DNA of 64,000 nt, from assembly GCA_017433295.1 (NCBI GenBank), contig JAFRHL010000006.1, positions 1 to 64,000 on the forward strand, given 5' to 3'. Below are positions 35,083 through 44,071 of this stretch, in pieces; within the stretch, counting starts at the first letter, position 1; the number at the start of each line of letters is the position of its first letter. A program made the translations under genes and the position numbers. This stretch comes from Eubacterium sp. (GTDB taxonomy: Bacteria; Bacillota; Clostridia; Lachnospirales; Lachnospiraceae). Below the pieces are notes generated by a model. It saw nothing but the letters and a program-made list of their open reading frames with translations. It made no database searches and had not been told where the DNA came from.

Positions 35083-35748
35083 TCATCGGGATGAGAGGTA
35101 TGCTTTCATCCCTTTCATACGAAGCTTGCAGGCCGGGCAGCTGCCACAGCCATCCCCCCGGATTCCATTATAGCAGGTCAGGGTCTCATGGCGGATGATG
35201 TCAAATACTCCCAGTCGGTCTGCCAGAGCCCAGGTCTCTTTTTTGTCGAGCCACATCAATGGAGTGATGATGTCAAAGGGATAATCCATGGCAAGATTTA
35301 GGGTTGTGTTTAAAGACTTTATAAAAATATCCCTGCAATCCGGATATCCGGAAAAATCACTTTGGGACACCCCGGTGATAATATCCGTGATACCCCTCTG
35401 TTTGGCAAAGACAGCAGCATAGGATAAAAACAAATGATTGCGTCCGTCCACGAAAGAATTCGGGGTTCCCGATTCCGGGGCATTCTCATCCACCGGGATA
35501 TCAGCTCTGGTAAGAGAATTGGGAGCCAGCTGATTTAAAAGGCTCATATCCATAATATAGTGTTCCACATTATGATTGCGGCAGATCTCCCGGGCGCAGT
35601 CCAGTTCTTTGATATGTCTTTGTCCGTAGTCGAAGGAAAGGGCAATGACAGACTCATATCTGTCAAGGGCCCAGAAAAGGCAGGTGGTACTGTCCTGTCC
35701 TCCGCTGAATACAACCACAGCATCTTTGCTGTTTTTTCGTTCCTGCAT
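35083..35748 (-). CDS. queC: 7-cyano-7-deazaguanine (preQ0) synthase
   Basis: Converts 7-carboxy-7-deazaguanine to preQ0 with ATP and ammonia. Motifs: PP-loop [40 protein letters not shown] and the zinc cluster [10 protein letters not shown] at the C-terminus. I choose ATG at 35748 because AGAAAGGA lies 8 bp upstream, giving 221 residues, the usual length. A longer frame starting at 35835 overlaps folE and would add 29 atypical residues encoded by a dispersed DNA repeat. Last gene of the queD-queE-folE-queC operon. Confidence 0.94.
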   Translation of the reverse strand: MQERKNSKDAVVVFSGGQDSTTCLFWALDRYESVIALSFDYGQRHIKELDCAREICRNHNVEHYIMDMSLLNQLAPNSLTRADIPVDENAPESGTPNSFVDGRNHLFLSYAAVFAKQRGITDIITGVSQSDFSGYPDCRDIFIKSLNTTLNLAMDYPFDIITPLMWLDKKETWALADRLGVFDIIRHETLTCYNGIRGDGCGSCPACKLRMKGMKAYLSSR

Positions 35749-35795
35749 TTTTACGATCCTTTCTGTAAACCGTTGGATGTCAATCTCAGTCGAGG

Positions 35796-35813
35796 TGATT
35801 TCGATTGATTTGA
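35796..35813. repeat. Dispersed repeat copy C
   Basis: TGATTTCGATTGATTTGA, identical over 18 bp to copy D at 46706-46723. It lies in the folE-queC gap if queC starts at 35748. Confidence 0.55.
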
Positions 35814-35834
35814 CAGCAGCGGCCTGCTTCTCCA

Positions 35835-36425
35835 TTACTGGTTTATCATCATATAGAGCCGGTTCTGTAATCCGGGATCCGTCTCAAAACGCCCTCTTAA
35901 AGTTGTCGTGACAGTAACGGCACTTTCTTTTTTTACTCCTCTGGCAGCCATACAGCTGTGGGTCCCCCGGATAATGACAGCAATATCTGCGGATCCGGAG
36001 GCCTCCTCCATGATCTCTGCGATGTCCAGACCCAGTCTTTCCTGCAGCTGAAGTCTTTTGGCCGCCATATCACAGATCCTTGCGATCTTGCTGAGACCCA
36101 GGACCCGGTCTTCGGGAATATAGGCTACGGAAACTGTCATGTTATACATTAAGGCGATGTGATGCTCACAATAGCTGAAGACAGGGATATCTTTGACCAT
36201 TACGATATCCTTGCTATCAGGCGTCGCTGCCAGATCATCTTTGAAAGATTTATTAAACATGGCAGCAATCTCATGGTTGGAATAATTCATGCCTTCAAAT
36301 ACTTCTTCATACATTCGGGCTACTCTTTCAGGAGTATCCTTCAATCCCTCTCTGTCAGGATCGTCACCCAGGGCAATGAGAATGCCCCGGATATGCTCCT
36401 GTATTGCTTCTTTATCGATTGCCAT
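35835..36425 (-). CDS. folE: GTP cyclohydrolase I
   Basis: Turns GTP into 7,8-dihydroneopterin triphosphate, the first step shared by folate and queuosine synthesis. The 196-residue protein has [22 protein letters not shown] (zinc Cys and His; quoted in part elsewhere), [22 protein letters not shown], and the second zinc Cys region [12 protein letters not shown]. Full length, zinc-dependent FolE1. AAGGAGAA precedes the ATG. Being between queE and queC, it is the preQ0-pathway copy. Confidence 0.97.
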   Translation of the reverse strand: MAIDKEAIQEHIRGILIALGDDPDREGLKDTPERVARMYEEVFEGMNYSNHEIAAMFNKSFKDDLAATPDSKDIVMVKDIPVFSYCEHHIALMYNMTVSVAYIPEDRVLGLSKIARICDMAAKRLQLQERLGLDIAEIMEEASGSADIAVIIRGTHSCMAARGVKKESAVTVTTTLRGRFETDPGLQNRLYMMINQ

Positions 36426-36446
36426 AATACATTCTCCTTATTAATA

Positions 36447-37133
36447 TCAGACACCTCTCCGGTCCGGAGGCCAGATAAATTTATGCAGCTGCAGCTGCAG
36501 ACGGGCATCGTTCCAGTGATGGCTTATCATGTAGTCTACGATCTCTGCCGGTTCAATTCGTAAGAAAACAGGACTCAGGTAAACCCGGCATTTTTCCGCA
36601 AGACGGTATCGCTGACATATTTCAAAGGCTTTATCGAGATCTTTGCGGCTGCTCACCACAAATTTTACCGTGTCCTTATTCGTAAGTAAAGAGTAATTCC
36701 CGGTCAACATATAGGATTCCATGCCGCTTTCCGGACATTTGTAATCCAGAGTGAAGGAAGGCCTGGGTTTCAGCAGATGAAAGGGGGAAATGTCCACACT
36801 GCCGTTTGTCTCGATCTCCAGCTCCATTCCCGCTGTACCCACCGCTTCAATCAACCGGGAAATCTCAGGAACAAGCAGGGGTTCGCCCCCGGTCAGTGTA
36901 ACATATTTTACTTTCTGGTCCAGCAGCCAGTCAATAAGCTCCGGAAGACTGCAGGACATGACAGGGCAGTTCTTCTCATTGGCCCAGGAAGTATCGCAGT
37001 AGCTGCAGGAAAGATTACATCCCTTCATGCGGATGAAAGCAGCAGGGAGACCGGCTTTCCTTCCTTCGCCGTTAATGCTGACAAAACGTTCCGCCACCGG
37101 AAATGTAACAGGAGCTTCTCTGTCAAAAGTCAT
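36447..37133 (-). CDS. queE: 7-carboxy-7-deazaguanine synthase, radical SAM
   Basis: Rearranges 6-carboxy-tetrahydropterin to 7-carboxy-7-deazaguanine. The 228-residue protein has FVSINGEGRKAGLPAAFIR, the radical SAM cluster GCNLSCSYCDTSW (CxxxCxxC), and TLTGGEPLL. It overlaps queD by 4 bp (ATGA), so the two are translationally coupled. The C-terminal QLQLHKFIWP matches the QueE dimer tail. Complete. Confidence 0.95.
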   Translation of the reverse strand: MTFDREAPVTFPVAERFVSINGEGRKAGLPAAFIRMKGCNLSCSYCDTSWANEKNCPVMSCSLPELIDWLLDQKVKYVTLTGGEPLLVPEISRLIEAVGTAGMELEIETNGSVDISPFHLLKPRPSFTLDYKCPESGMESYMLTGNYSLLTNKDTVKFVVSSRKDLDKAFEICQRYRLAEKCRVYLSPVFLRIEPAEIVDYMISHHWNDARLQLQLHKFIWPPDRRGV

Positions 37134-37558
37134 AGCCCGGCCTCTTCCCAGGTGGCGCAGTTCTCCGGTGTCTCATAGACAGACACGCTGATCACCGGAA
37201 AGCCTCCTTCTTTAAGCTTTAGAAAAAAATATTCGGCAAAGCGCTCGGCAGTGGGACGAAAAGGAAACTCCCGGATGGCGAAGGCCTCTTCTTTAAGGGC
37301 CTTAAGAGTTTCCGGCTTCAGGGATCCTTTTTCTATGATCAGGGTATGGTCCATGGTGTCCGTCATCTTTTTCAGAGAATCTTTAAAATCCCCAAAGTCC
37401 AGGACCATGTCCCGGGTCTGTCCGACCCTGTTTAGCTCTTTGGCGCCGATCCTTGCTATGACCCGCCATCTGTGTCCGTGCAGATTACGGCATTTCCCCT
37501 CATAGCCGCTCAGGAAATGGGCGGCATCGAAGGAATTTTCTGTTTCTAAAATATACAT
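37130..37558 (-). CDS. queD: 6-carboxy-5,6,7,8-tetrahydropterin synthase
   Basis: Uses dihydroneopterin triphosphate made by FolE. The 142-residue protein has the zinc ligands in FDAAHFLSGYEGKCRNLHGHRW, quoted here in pieces: AAHFL and NLHGHRW, catalytic Cys in GKCRN, DFGDFKDSLK, MDHTLI and PTAERFAEYFF. First gene of the operon; TAAGGAG sits inside the tail of a leader terminator, which suggests attenuation. Confidence 0.95.
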   Translation of the reverse strand: MYILETENSFDAAHFLSGYEGKCRNLHGHRWRVIARIGAKELNRVGQTRDMVLDFGDFKDSLKKMTDTMDHTLIIEKGSLKPETLKALKEEAFAIREFPFRPTAERFAEYFFLKLKEGGFPVISVSVYETPENCATWEEAGL

Positions 37559-37576
37559 TTTCTATTTTCTCCTTAA

Positions 37577-37606
37577 ATAAAAAAGATGCTGTAAGACCAC
37601 AGCATC
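37577..37606 (-). terminator. Attenuator-type terminator in the queD leader
   Basis: On the minus strand GATGCTGT-GGTCTT-ACAGCATC is followed by TTTTTTATTT and then at once by the queD RBS. A perfect 8-bp terminator between promoter and first gene points to regulated read-through. Confidence 0.8.
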
Positions 37607-37649
37607 CCCGAATTTTAAAATAAAGATTGTGCAGTCCCGGTTTTATTTA

Positions 37650-37678
37650 AAGACAGGAAGGTACAAATGAACTGTCTT
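37650..37678 (-). promoter_or_regulatory. 5' leader hairpin, possible preQ1-type riboswitch P1
   Basis: On the minus strand AAGACAG (37678-37672), a 15-nt loop beginning TTC, then CTGTCTT and an A-rich tail (TTAAATAAAACC). It sits at the predicted transcript start. The TTC loop start and A-rich tail recall preQ1-I, but the pseudoknot pairing is not convincing. Confidence 0.4.
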
Positions 37679-37687
37679 ACGGATGAG

Positions 37688-37716
37688 AGTGTAGCATGAT
37701 TAAAGTAGTTTGTAAA
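37688..37716 (-). promoter_or_regulatory. Promoter of the queD-queE-folE-queC operon
   Basis: On the minus strand TTTACA (37716-37711), 17-bp spacer, TACACT (37693-37688); start near 37681, giving a 120-nt leader. Confidence 0.65.
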
Positions 37717-37738
37717 GATTTAAAAATAGTGGTATACT
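37710..37738 (+). promoter_or_regulatory. Promoter of the DUF5662-type gene
   Basis: TTGTAA at 37710-37715, 17-bp spacer, TATACT at 37733-37738. Its -35 box overlaps that of the divergent queD promoter. Confidence 0.6.
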
Positions 37739-37821
37739 GATAAAGGAAATTGCCGGGGCCATTCCGGTTCCTCTTCGCGGCCGGCCCGGTAAATCGACAT
37801 TATAGAAGATCGGAGATAAAG

Positions 37822-38400
37822 ATGGATTTCTTGGGACATTTAAAAACAATTGATCATCATAAATATTTAGTAACAAAGATGTGCTTTCAGGTGGGCTTGT
37901 ATAAACAGGGGATACTCCATGACCTGTCAAAATATCACCCGGTAGAGTTTATCCCCGGGGTCATTTATTACCAGGGGGACCGCAGTCCCATCGCAAGGGA
38001 GAAAGAGGTTAAGGGACTGTCAAGGGGATGGCTGCATCATAAGGGACGTAATCCGCATCACTTTGAATACTGGATCGATTACACCGTAGTAAAAAAGGGG
38101 GCGGTCCTTACAGGTATGAAGATGTCCAGAAAATACGTGGCGGAGATGGTCATTGACAGAATATGCGCCAGCAAAAATTATCAGAAAGAGAACTATACCG
38201 ACAGGAGCGCCCTGGAATACTATATGAAGACCAGGCCGGCCATGATCATTCACAAAGAGTCGGATTTCCTTGCCAGATACCTGATGACCATGCTGGCCGT
38301 AAAGGGAGAAAAGTATTTTATCCGGTATATGAAGCATGTACTCCTGAAGAATAAAGAGGGGGATTATCATGTGGTGGACGGACACCTGATACTGGATTAG
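37822..38400 (+). CDS. DUF5662-type protein
   Basis: A 192-residue soluble protein starting MDFLGHLKTIDHHKYLV at ATG 37822 (CGGAGAT upstream). It contains histidine/aspartate-rich stretches, ILHDLSKYHP and HHKGRNPHHFEYW, which recall an HD-like metal site, and HLILD at the end. This matches my memory of DUF5662, common in Lachnospiraceae, with no assigned function. It stands alone with its own promoter between the que operon and 6S RNA. Confidence 0.8.
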   Translation: MDFLGHLKTIDHHKYLVTKMCFQVGLYKQGILHDLSKYHPVEFIPGVIYYQGDRSPIAREKEVKGLSRGWLHHKGRNPHHFEYWIDYTVVKKGAVLTGMKMSRKYVAEMVIDRICASKNYQKENYTDRSALEYYMKTRPAMIIHKESDFLARYLMTMLAVKGEKYFIRYMKHVLLKNKEGDYHVVDGHLILD

Positions 38401-38463
38401 TCCTCTCTTCTGATGTGGGCATAAATTGCTTTGCAGATTCCGGCTGAATGATATATTTTTTTC

Positions 38464-38492
38464 TTGAAATTTATATATATTTACGATATAGT
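38464..38492 (+). promoter_or_regulatory. Promoter of 6S RNA
   Basis: TTGAAA at 38464-38469, 17-bp spacer, TATAGT at 38487-38492; start near 38499. Confidence 0.65.
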
Positions 38493-38498
38493 AATCAT

Positions 38499-38732
38499 AT
38501 AAATAAATAGCCTGGGATGTTCGAGAACCCCTGCTATTTTGAACCTACATTTTTGAATTTGGGAAACTGATATCTGTGGAAGGATGGCAGGCCTTATTTT
38601 TACTTTACTCACAGAGGAAGTCAGAGGGCCACATGTAGTTACCCACCTGGCTTGGGCTAGGACTCAAAATTGCAGGATACGGCATTTTGGGCATTCATTA
38701 TAAGCCGCCTCATTTTGTGGGGCGGTTTTTTT
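38499..38732 (+). ncRNA. ssrS: 6S RNA (SsrS)
   Basis: The non-coding gap 38401-38760 holds a structured RNA. Its closing stem is GCCTGGGATG (38510-38519) with CATTTTGGGC (38683-38692), all ten positions pairing with wobbles. The 5' block GATGTTCGAGAACCCC and the central TTTGAACCTACATTTTTG with GGGAAACTG fit the large-bulge sequence style of clostridial 6S RNA, which binds and regulates the housekeeping RNA polymerase holoenzyme. A promoter precedes it and a terminator (GCCGCC/GGGCGG then TTTTTTT, 38704-38732) follows. No open reading frame covers it. Confidence 0.75.
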
Positions 38733-38760
38733 GAATGTATTTATTATCGGAGAGGAAACC

Positions 38761-39693
38761 ATGAGTATCAGAAGTAAAATTGAGCAGATCTATGAGCTTG
38801 TGATGGATTTTATAAAAAAGTGCAGCGATGATCATGTCACAGCCTTTGGTGCCATGTCGGCATTCTTCATTCTTCTGTCCATTTTCCCCTTTTTGATCTT
38901 TTTCCTTACATTAACCAAGTATGCTCCTTATACCAAGGAGGATGTTATTAATATTCTGGTTAATATCCTGGCCTTTGAACGGAAAGGCATGATTGTATTA
39001 ATTGTAAATGAGATTTACAGTAAAACCGGGGCTTCCGTATTCACTCTCTCTATTATTGCGGCACTATGGTCATCCTCCCGGGGTGTGTATTCCATAGTAA
39101 AGGGCCTGAATTCGGTCTATGACATTGAAGATAACCGCAATTATATTATTGTGCGGATCTTCAGTATGTTTTGTACGGTTATTTTTGCTGTAATGATCAT
39201 AGCAATGCTGATCCTGTGGGTTTTTGGTAATGTACTTTACCATTATATCTGCAGTAAGATTCCTGTGCTCTCCTCCGTGGCGCGATATTTTTTCAATGAA
39301 AGGGTGTTCATGTCTTTAATTGTACTGACCATCATTTTTATGATCATATACAGATTTGTCCCTGACCGGAAATCTTCATTCTTAAGACAGTGGCCCGGGG
39401 CCCTCCTGGCATCACTGGGCTGGATTGGTGTGTCATTCCTCTGCTCTCTGTATATGGACGGATTCACTTCATTTTCTTATGTTTATGGAAGTATGGCCGG
39501 TATCATGATCCTGCTTTTATGGTTATATTTTTGTATGTCCATGGTTTTTTACGGGGCAGAGTTCAATTATTTTCTGGAAAATAAAAAGAACTATCATAAC
39601 CTTGTCCTCATATTCAGGCATGACAAAAGGGCTTCTGTAAGAAAGCGGAAAAAAATGAGACGAAAAAAAGAGGATGAACAAATACACAGTTGA
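38761..39693 (+). CDS. YihY/BrkB-family inner membrane protein
   Basis: A 310-residue protein with six transmembrane helices and the family patterns AFGAMSAFFILLSIFPFLIF, ALWSSSRGVYSIVKGLNSVY and PGALLASLGWIGVSFL. The Lys/Arg-rich C-terminus (VRKRKKMRRKKEDE) is cytosolic. The family has been called ribonuclease BN in error; its function is unknown, possibly transport. ATG 38761 with GAGAGG upstream is preferred to TTG 38731, which lies in the 6S terminator. Confidence 0.92.
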   Translation: MSIRSKIEQIYELVMDFIKKCSDDHVTAFGAMSAFFILLSIFPFLIFFLTLTKYAPYTKEDVINILVNILAFERKGMIVLIVNEIYSKTGASVFTLSIIAALWSSSRGVYSIVKGLNSVYDIEDNRNYIIVRIFSMFCTVIFAVMIIAMLILWVFGNVLYHYICSKIPVLSSVARYFFNERVFMSLIVLTIIFMIIYRFVPDRKSSFLRQWPGALLASLGWIGVSFLCSLYMDGFTSFSYVYGSMAGIMILLLWLYFCMSMVFYGAEFNYFLENKKNYHNLVLIFRHDKRASVRKRKKMRRKKEDEQIHS

Positions 39694-39710
39694 AAGGGAT
39701 CAGGAAGGAC

Positions 39711-40325
39711 ATGTATTTATTAAATAAAAAACAGATTGATGATATCACAGATTATATTTTTCTGGAGGATCCTGTAACAAAAGCAGATGCGATATTTATT
39801 CCCGGCTGCGCCCGGCCGGACCACACCGAGGAGGCTGCCCGGCTTTACCGGGAGGGTGTCGCTCCCCTGCTGCTTCCTTCAGGAGGTTATACAAAGCTGG
39901 AGGGAGGCTTTCGTGGTGTGAGATCAGGTGGAGACCGTTATGGCAGTGACTTTGAATGTGAGGCAGATTTTCTGAAAGCAGTCCTCATGGCCAATGGGGT
40001 TCCGGAAGCTGCCATTCTCACGGAAAGAGAGGCCACTTATACGCTGGAGAATGCGGAAAAGACCAGAGTGCTTCTGGAAGAAAAAGGCCTGATGGATAAG
40101 ATCCATAAAGCAGTCCTCTGCTGCAAAGCCCATCACGCCAGGAGATCTTATCTCTACTATAACATGGTATTTCCTGAACTTACGATCCTGGTCCACCCCG
40201 TGCCGGTGGACGGCGCAGACCGGGAAAGCTGGTATAAGACAGAGAAGGGACGAAAGCTGGTTTTCGGAGAGCTGTCCAGAATGGGGCAGCAGCTTTTGAT
40301 GATGGAAGGAAGAATTAAATATTAA
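39711..40325 (+). CDS. YdcF/ElyC-like DUF218 protein
   Basis: A 204-residue soluble protein with the DUF218 fold pattern: DAIFIPGCARPDH, LLLPSGGYT, ECEADFLKAVLMANGVP, EREATYTLENAEKTR and LCCKAHHARRSYLYY. DUF218 members take part in envelope polysaccharide metabolism (ElyC, SanA) or have unknown roles; here no membrane anchor is present. ATG 39711 is preferred to TTG 39690. It overlaps or nearly abuts the yihY-type gene. Confidence 0.87.
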   Translation: MYLLNKKQIDDITDYIFLEDPVTKADAIFIPGCARPDHTEEAARLYREGVAPLLLPSGGYTKLEGGFRGVRSGGDRYGSDFECEADFLKAVLMANGVPEAAILTEREATYTLENAEKTRVLLEEKGLMDKIHKAVLCCKAHHARRSYLYYNMVFPELTILVHPVPVDGADRESWYKTEKGRKLVFGELSRMGQQLLMMEGRIKY

Positions 40326-40346
40326 AGTCCGGGAATGATTTCTCTC

Positions 40347-40376
40347 TTGACATTGGGGACCGGGTTGCGTTAGAAT
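40347..40376 (+). promoter_or_regulatory. Promoter before the pheS leader
   Basis: TTGACA at 40347-40352, 18-bp spacer, TAGAAT at 40371-40376; start near 40383. Confidence 0.6.
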
Positions 40377-40382
40377 GTTTCT

Positions 40383-40468
40383 ATTCGGGGTCATTATCTC
40401 AGGAATCAGGGTGGTACCGCGGTTTATTATCGTCCCTTTTGTTATATGACAAAAGGGATTTTGTTTTA
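40383..40468 (+). promoter_or_regulatory. Short T-box leader of pheST
   Basis: The T-box core AGGGTGGTACCGCGG lies at 40408-40422. Its TGGT bulge matches the ACCA end of tRNA-Phe. A terminator follows (TCCCTTTTGT, 40433-40442, with ACAAAAGGGA, 40449-40458, then TTTTGTTTT), and the AGGG of the core can instead pair with TCCCT to antiterminate. From the predicted start only 25 nt precede the core, leaving no room for a normal stem I with specifier loop. Uncharged tRNA-Phe should relieve termination if the element still works. Confidence 0.8.
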
Positions 40469-40493
40469 TATTATAAGGAAAAGGAGTAAAAGA

Positions 40494-41513
40494 ATGAAAG
40501 AAAAGCTGGAACAGATCAAACAAAGGGCTCTGGAGGCGATCACGGAGGCAGCAGATTTGGATTGCCTGAATGATATCAGGGTTTCTTTCCTTGGAAAAAA
40601 GGGTGAATTATCCAAGATTTTAAAAGGTATGAAGGATGTGGCTCCTGAAGACCGTCCCAAGGTTGGACAGATGGTCAATGAAGCCAGAAATAAAATCGAA
40701 ACGGAGCTGGAGCGGGAGATGGAGATCATCCAGAGACAGATCCGGGAAGAGAAAATGAAGGCGGAAGTAATCGACGTCACTCTGCCTGGAACCCAGGTAA
40801 ACGTGGGACACCGTCATCCCAATCAGATTGCCCTGGATGATCTGGAGAGAGTATTTATCGGCATGGGCTATGAAGTGGTGGAAGGCCCTGAAATCGAATA
40901 TGACAGATATAATTTTGAGCTGCTCAATATCCCTGAGAACCACCCTGCCAAGGATGAGCAGGACACCTTCTATATCACAAAGGATATCCTTCTGCGTACT
41001 CAGACCTCTCCGGTTCAGGCCCGTATCATGGAAACAGGCCGCATGCCCATTCGTATCATCGCTCCGGGTCGTGTGTTCCGGTCTGATGAGGTGGATGCCA
41101 CCCACTCTCCCTCCTTCCATCAGGTAGAAGGACTGGTGGTGGACAAGGGGATCACATTTGCTGATCTTAAGGGAACTCTGCAGCAGTGGGCCCAGGAATT
41201 CTTCGGCCCTGATACCAAAGTAAAGTTCCGCCCCCATCATTTTCCTTTTACCGAGCCAAGCGCTGAGGTGGATGTATCCTGCTTCAAGTGCGGCGGCAAA
41301 GGCTGCCGTATGTGCAAAGGCAGCGGCTGGATCGAGATTCTCGGCTGCGGCATGGTTCACCCCAAGGTGCTTTCAGACTGCGGAATCGATCCGGAAGTAT
41401 ATTCCGGCTTTGCCTTCGGTATCGGTCTGGAGAGAATTGCCCTGCTGAAATATGAGATTGATGATATGCGCCTTTTATATGAGAACGATGTACGTTTCTT
41501 AAAGCAGTTCTGA
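40494..41513 (+). CDS. pheS: Phenylalanyl-tRNA synthetase alpha subunit
   Basis: Catalytic subunit of the alpha2-beta2 enzyme that charges tRNA-Phe. The 339-residue protein starts at ATG 40494 (AAGGAG 7 bp upstream) with the N-terminal coiled coil (about 1-85), then class II motif 2 FRSDEVDATHSPSFHQ and motif 3 GFAFGIGLERIALLKY. The CFKCGGKGCRMCKGSGW stretch in the middle is a Cys-rich, possibly zinc-binding, insertion seen in many clostridial PheS. Transcribed with pheT, 131 bp downstream. Confidence 0.97.
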   Translation: MKEKLEQIKQRALEAITEAADLDCLNDIRVSFLGKKGELSKILKGMKDVAPEDRPKVGQMVNEARNKIETELEREMEIIQRQIREEKMKAEVIDVTLPGTQVNVGHRHPNQIALDDLERVFIGMGYEVVEGPEIEYDRYNFELLNIPENHPAKDEQDTFYITKDILLRTQTSPVQARIMETGRMPIRIIAPGRVFRSDEVDATHSPSFHQVEGLVVDKGITFADLKGTLQQWAQEFFGPDTKVKFRPHHFPFTEPSAEVDVSCFKCGGKGCRMCKGSGWIEILGCGMVHPKVLSDCGIDPEVYSGFAFGIGLERIALLKYEIDDMRLLYENDVRFLKQF

Positions 41514-41644
41514 CCGGCTGGATCAGGAGAGCGAAAGAGCGCTGCAATCTTAACTATCTGTAAACATCCATGTTTTCATGCGTCCCCATGGCCGCATGAC
41601 ACCGGATTTATATCATATAATTATAATATTGAAGGAGTAAGAGA

Positions 41645-44071
41645 ATGAATACACCTATTTCATGGATTAAAGCCTATGTTCCTGATCTGGACTGTTCTGT
41701 TCAGGAATATGTTGATAAAATGACCCTCTCCGGTTCCCATGTGGAGAATGTCGTATATCTGGATAAAAATCTGGAAAAAATTGTGGTGGGAAAGATTGTA
41801 AAGTTAGAAAAGCATCCCGATGCGGATAAGCTGGTGGTCTGCCAGGTGGATGTGGGCGCAGAAGTAACCCAGATCGTTACCGGTGCTCCCAACGTGTTTG
41901 AAGGCGCTCTGGTGCCGGTGGTCCTGGATGGCGGCAGGGTGGCAGGAGGCCATGACGGAAGTCCCAATCCGGAAAACGGAATCCGGATCAAAAAGGGCAA
42001 GCTGAGAGGTGTGGTCTCCAACGGAATGATGTGTTCTGTGGAGGAGCTGGGCAGCAGCCGTGATATGTATCCCGAGGCGCCGGAGAACGGTATTTACATT
42101 TTTGATGAGAAGAAGGGCGTTAAGCCCGGCGATGATGCGGTAGCAGCCCTGGGACTCAGGGATGCGGTGGTGGAATTTGAGATCACCTCCAACCGTGTGG
42201 ACTGCTTTTCCATGATCGGTATGGCCAGAGAAGCAGCCGCTACCTTTGAAAAACCCTTCTATCTGCCGGAAGTAAAGGAAAGCGGCAATCAGGAGGATGT
42301 CAATGACTATATTGCCGTAGAGGTTTTAGATGAGACTCTGTGTCCCCGTTTCTGCGCCAGAGTTGTGAAAAACATCAAGCTGGCTCCTTCACCCGAATGG
42401 ATGCAGCGGCGTCTGGCTGCCATGGGGATCCGCCCCATCAATAATATCGTGGATATCACCAATTATGTAATGGAGGAGTACGGCCAGCCCATGCATGCCT
42501 ATGATCTGGATACCATCCGGGGGCATAAGATCATTGTGAAACGCGCTGAGGACGGGGATGTATTCACCACCCTGGATGGTCAGGAAAGACATCTGGACCA
42601 CGATGTGCTGATGATCAATGATGCGGAAGGCCCTGTGGGTATTGCCGGAATCATGGGCGGAGAAAATTCCATGGTGACGGATTCCATTAAGACCATGCTT
42701 TTTGAGGCGGCCAATTTTGACGGGACCAATGTTCGTCTCTCTTCAAAAAGGATCGGTATGCGGACAGATGCCTCCGGCAAATTTGAAAAGGGCCTTGACC
42801 CGGAAAATGCACTGGCTGCCATCAACAGAGCCTGCCAGCTGGTAGAAGAGCTGGGTGCCGGACAGGTGGTCGGAGGCTGTGTAGATGTTTATCCAAACCC
42901 GGTTAAGCCTGTGGCCCTGCCATTTGAACCGGACAAATATAACAGACTTCTGGGAACTGATATCCCAAAAGAAAAAATGCTTGAATACTTTGACCGGCTG
43001 GAGCTTATATATCATGAAGACAGCAACATGATCGATATTCCCTCTTTCCGGCAGGATCTTCGCTGCCAGGCCGACCTGGCCGAAGAGGTGGCAAGATTCT
43101 TCGGATACGATAACATTCCTACCACCCTGCCCAGGGGAGAGTCCACCATCGGTAAGAAATCTTTAGGCGGAAGAGTAGAAGAGATCTGCCGCATTGTGGC
43201 TGAACAGAATGGTTTCTGCGAAGGCATGTGCTACTCCTTCGAGAGCCCCAAAGTATTTGACAAGCTGCTCATACCGGCAGATGATCCGCTTCGCAGGGCC
43301 ATTGTGATTGCCAACCCGCTGGGCGAGGATTACAGCATCATGAGGACGATTGAGCTGAACGGCATCCTTACATCCCTGGCTGCCAACTACAATCACAGAA
43401 ATAAAAATGTCCGCCTCTATGAGCTTGGAAATGTCTACCTGCCAAAAGCTCTGCCCCTTACAGAGCTTCCGGACGAGAGGAAGAAGCTGACCCTGGGTAT
43501 GTACGGTGATTGTGATTTCTTCCTGCTGAAAGGAGTGCTGGAAGAATTATTCCTCAAGCTCGGCCTTCATGACAGAGTCAGCTGGGAGCCGTCCAAAGAA
43601 AAAACCTTCTTACATCCGGGAGGGCAGGCCCTCATCTATGTGAACGGCCAGTACGCCGGTTTTATCGGCCAGGTCCATCCGGAGGTCTGTGATAATTATA
43701 ATTTGAAATGTAAAGCATATGTGGCGGGTATAGACCTTGTATCTCTGCTTGACAAAGTCAGCTTTGATTACAAATATAAGGGTGTGGCGAAGTATCCTGC
43801 CGTGAACCGTGACCTGAGTCTGGTCATGCAGAAAGAAATCTTTGTAGGACATGTGGAAAAGGTTTTGAAGGAGCAGGGCGGAAGACTCCTTGAAAGCATT
43901 CAGCTCTTTGATGTATATGAAGGGGATCAGATTGCCGAAGGTTATAAATCCGTTGCCTTCAGCCTGACTTTCCGGGCCGGGGACAGAAGCCTTGAGACCG
44001 GGGAGGTCAACAAGATCGTGGACAGGATCCTGGCGGAACTTGAAAAGATGGGAATTGAGATCCGGTCATGA
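41645..44071 (+). CDS. pheT: Phenylalanyl-tRNA synthetase beta subunit
   Basis: The 808-residue subunit has an N-terminal tRNA-binding OB domain (about 40-160), B3/B4 editing domain (about 210-390, including [20 protein letters not shown] near 185), B5 domain (about 410-480), catalytic-like core and a C-terminal ferredoxin-fold anticodon-binding domain (about 715-808, [20 protein letters not shown]). AAGGAGTAAGAG precedes ATG 41645. The 131-bp gap after pheS contains a small hairpin (CATGCG/CGCATG, 41577-41598) but no terminator. Confidence 0.97.
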   Translation: MNTPISWIKAYVPDLDCSVQEYVDKMTLSGSHVENVVYLDKNLEKIVVGKIVKLEKHPDADKLVVCQVDVGAEVTQIVTGAPNVFEGALVPVVLDGGRVAGGHDGSPNPENGIRIKKGKLRGVVSNGMMCSVEELGSSRDMYPEAPENGIYIFDEKKGVKPGDDAVAALGLRDAVVEFEITSNRVDCFSMIGMAREAAATFEKPFYLPEVKESGNQEDVNDYIAVEVLDETLCPRFCARVVKNIKLAPSPEWMQRRLAAMGIRPINNIVDITNYVMEEYGQPMHAYDLDTIRGHKIIVKRAEDGDVFTTLDGQERHLDHDVLMINDAEGPVGIAGIMGGENSMVTDSIKTMLFEAANFDGTNVRLSSKRIGMRTDASGKFEKGLDPENALAAINRACQLVEELGAGQVVGGCVDVYPNPVKPVALPFEPDKYNRLLGTDIPKEKMLEYFDRLELIYHEDSNMIDIPSFRQDLRCQADLAEEVARFFGYDNIPTTLPRGESTIGKKSLGGRVEEICRIVAEQNGFCEGMCYSFESPKVFDKLLIPADDPLRRAIVIANPLGEDYSIMRTIELNGILTSLAANYNHRNKNVRLYELGNVYLPKALPLTELPDERKKLTLGMYGDCDFFLLKGVLEELFLKLGLHDRVSWEPSKEKTFLHPGGQALIYVNGQYAGFIGQVHPEVCDNYNLKCKAYVAGIDLVSLLDKVSFDYKYKGVAKYPAVNRDLSLVMQKEIFVGHVEKVLKEQGGRLLESIQLFDVYEGDQIAEGYKSVAFSLTFRAGDRSLETGEVNKIVDRILAELEKMGIEIRS

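Noticed and set aside
35749-35835. Extended N-terminus of QueC overlapping folE
   Set aside because: It encodes a dispersed repeat and 29 atypical residues; an internal ATG with AGAAAGGA fits the family length.
38401-38760. A coding gene in the gap before yihY
   Set aside because: Frames are short; the closing stem, promoter and terminator fit 6S RNA.
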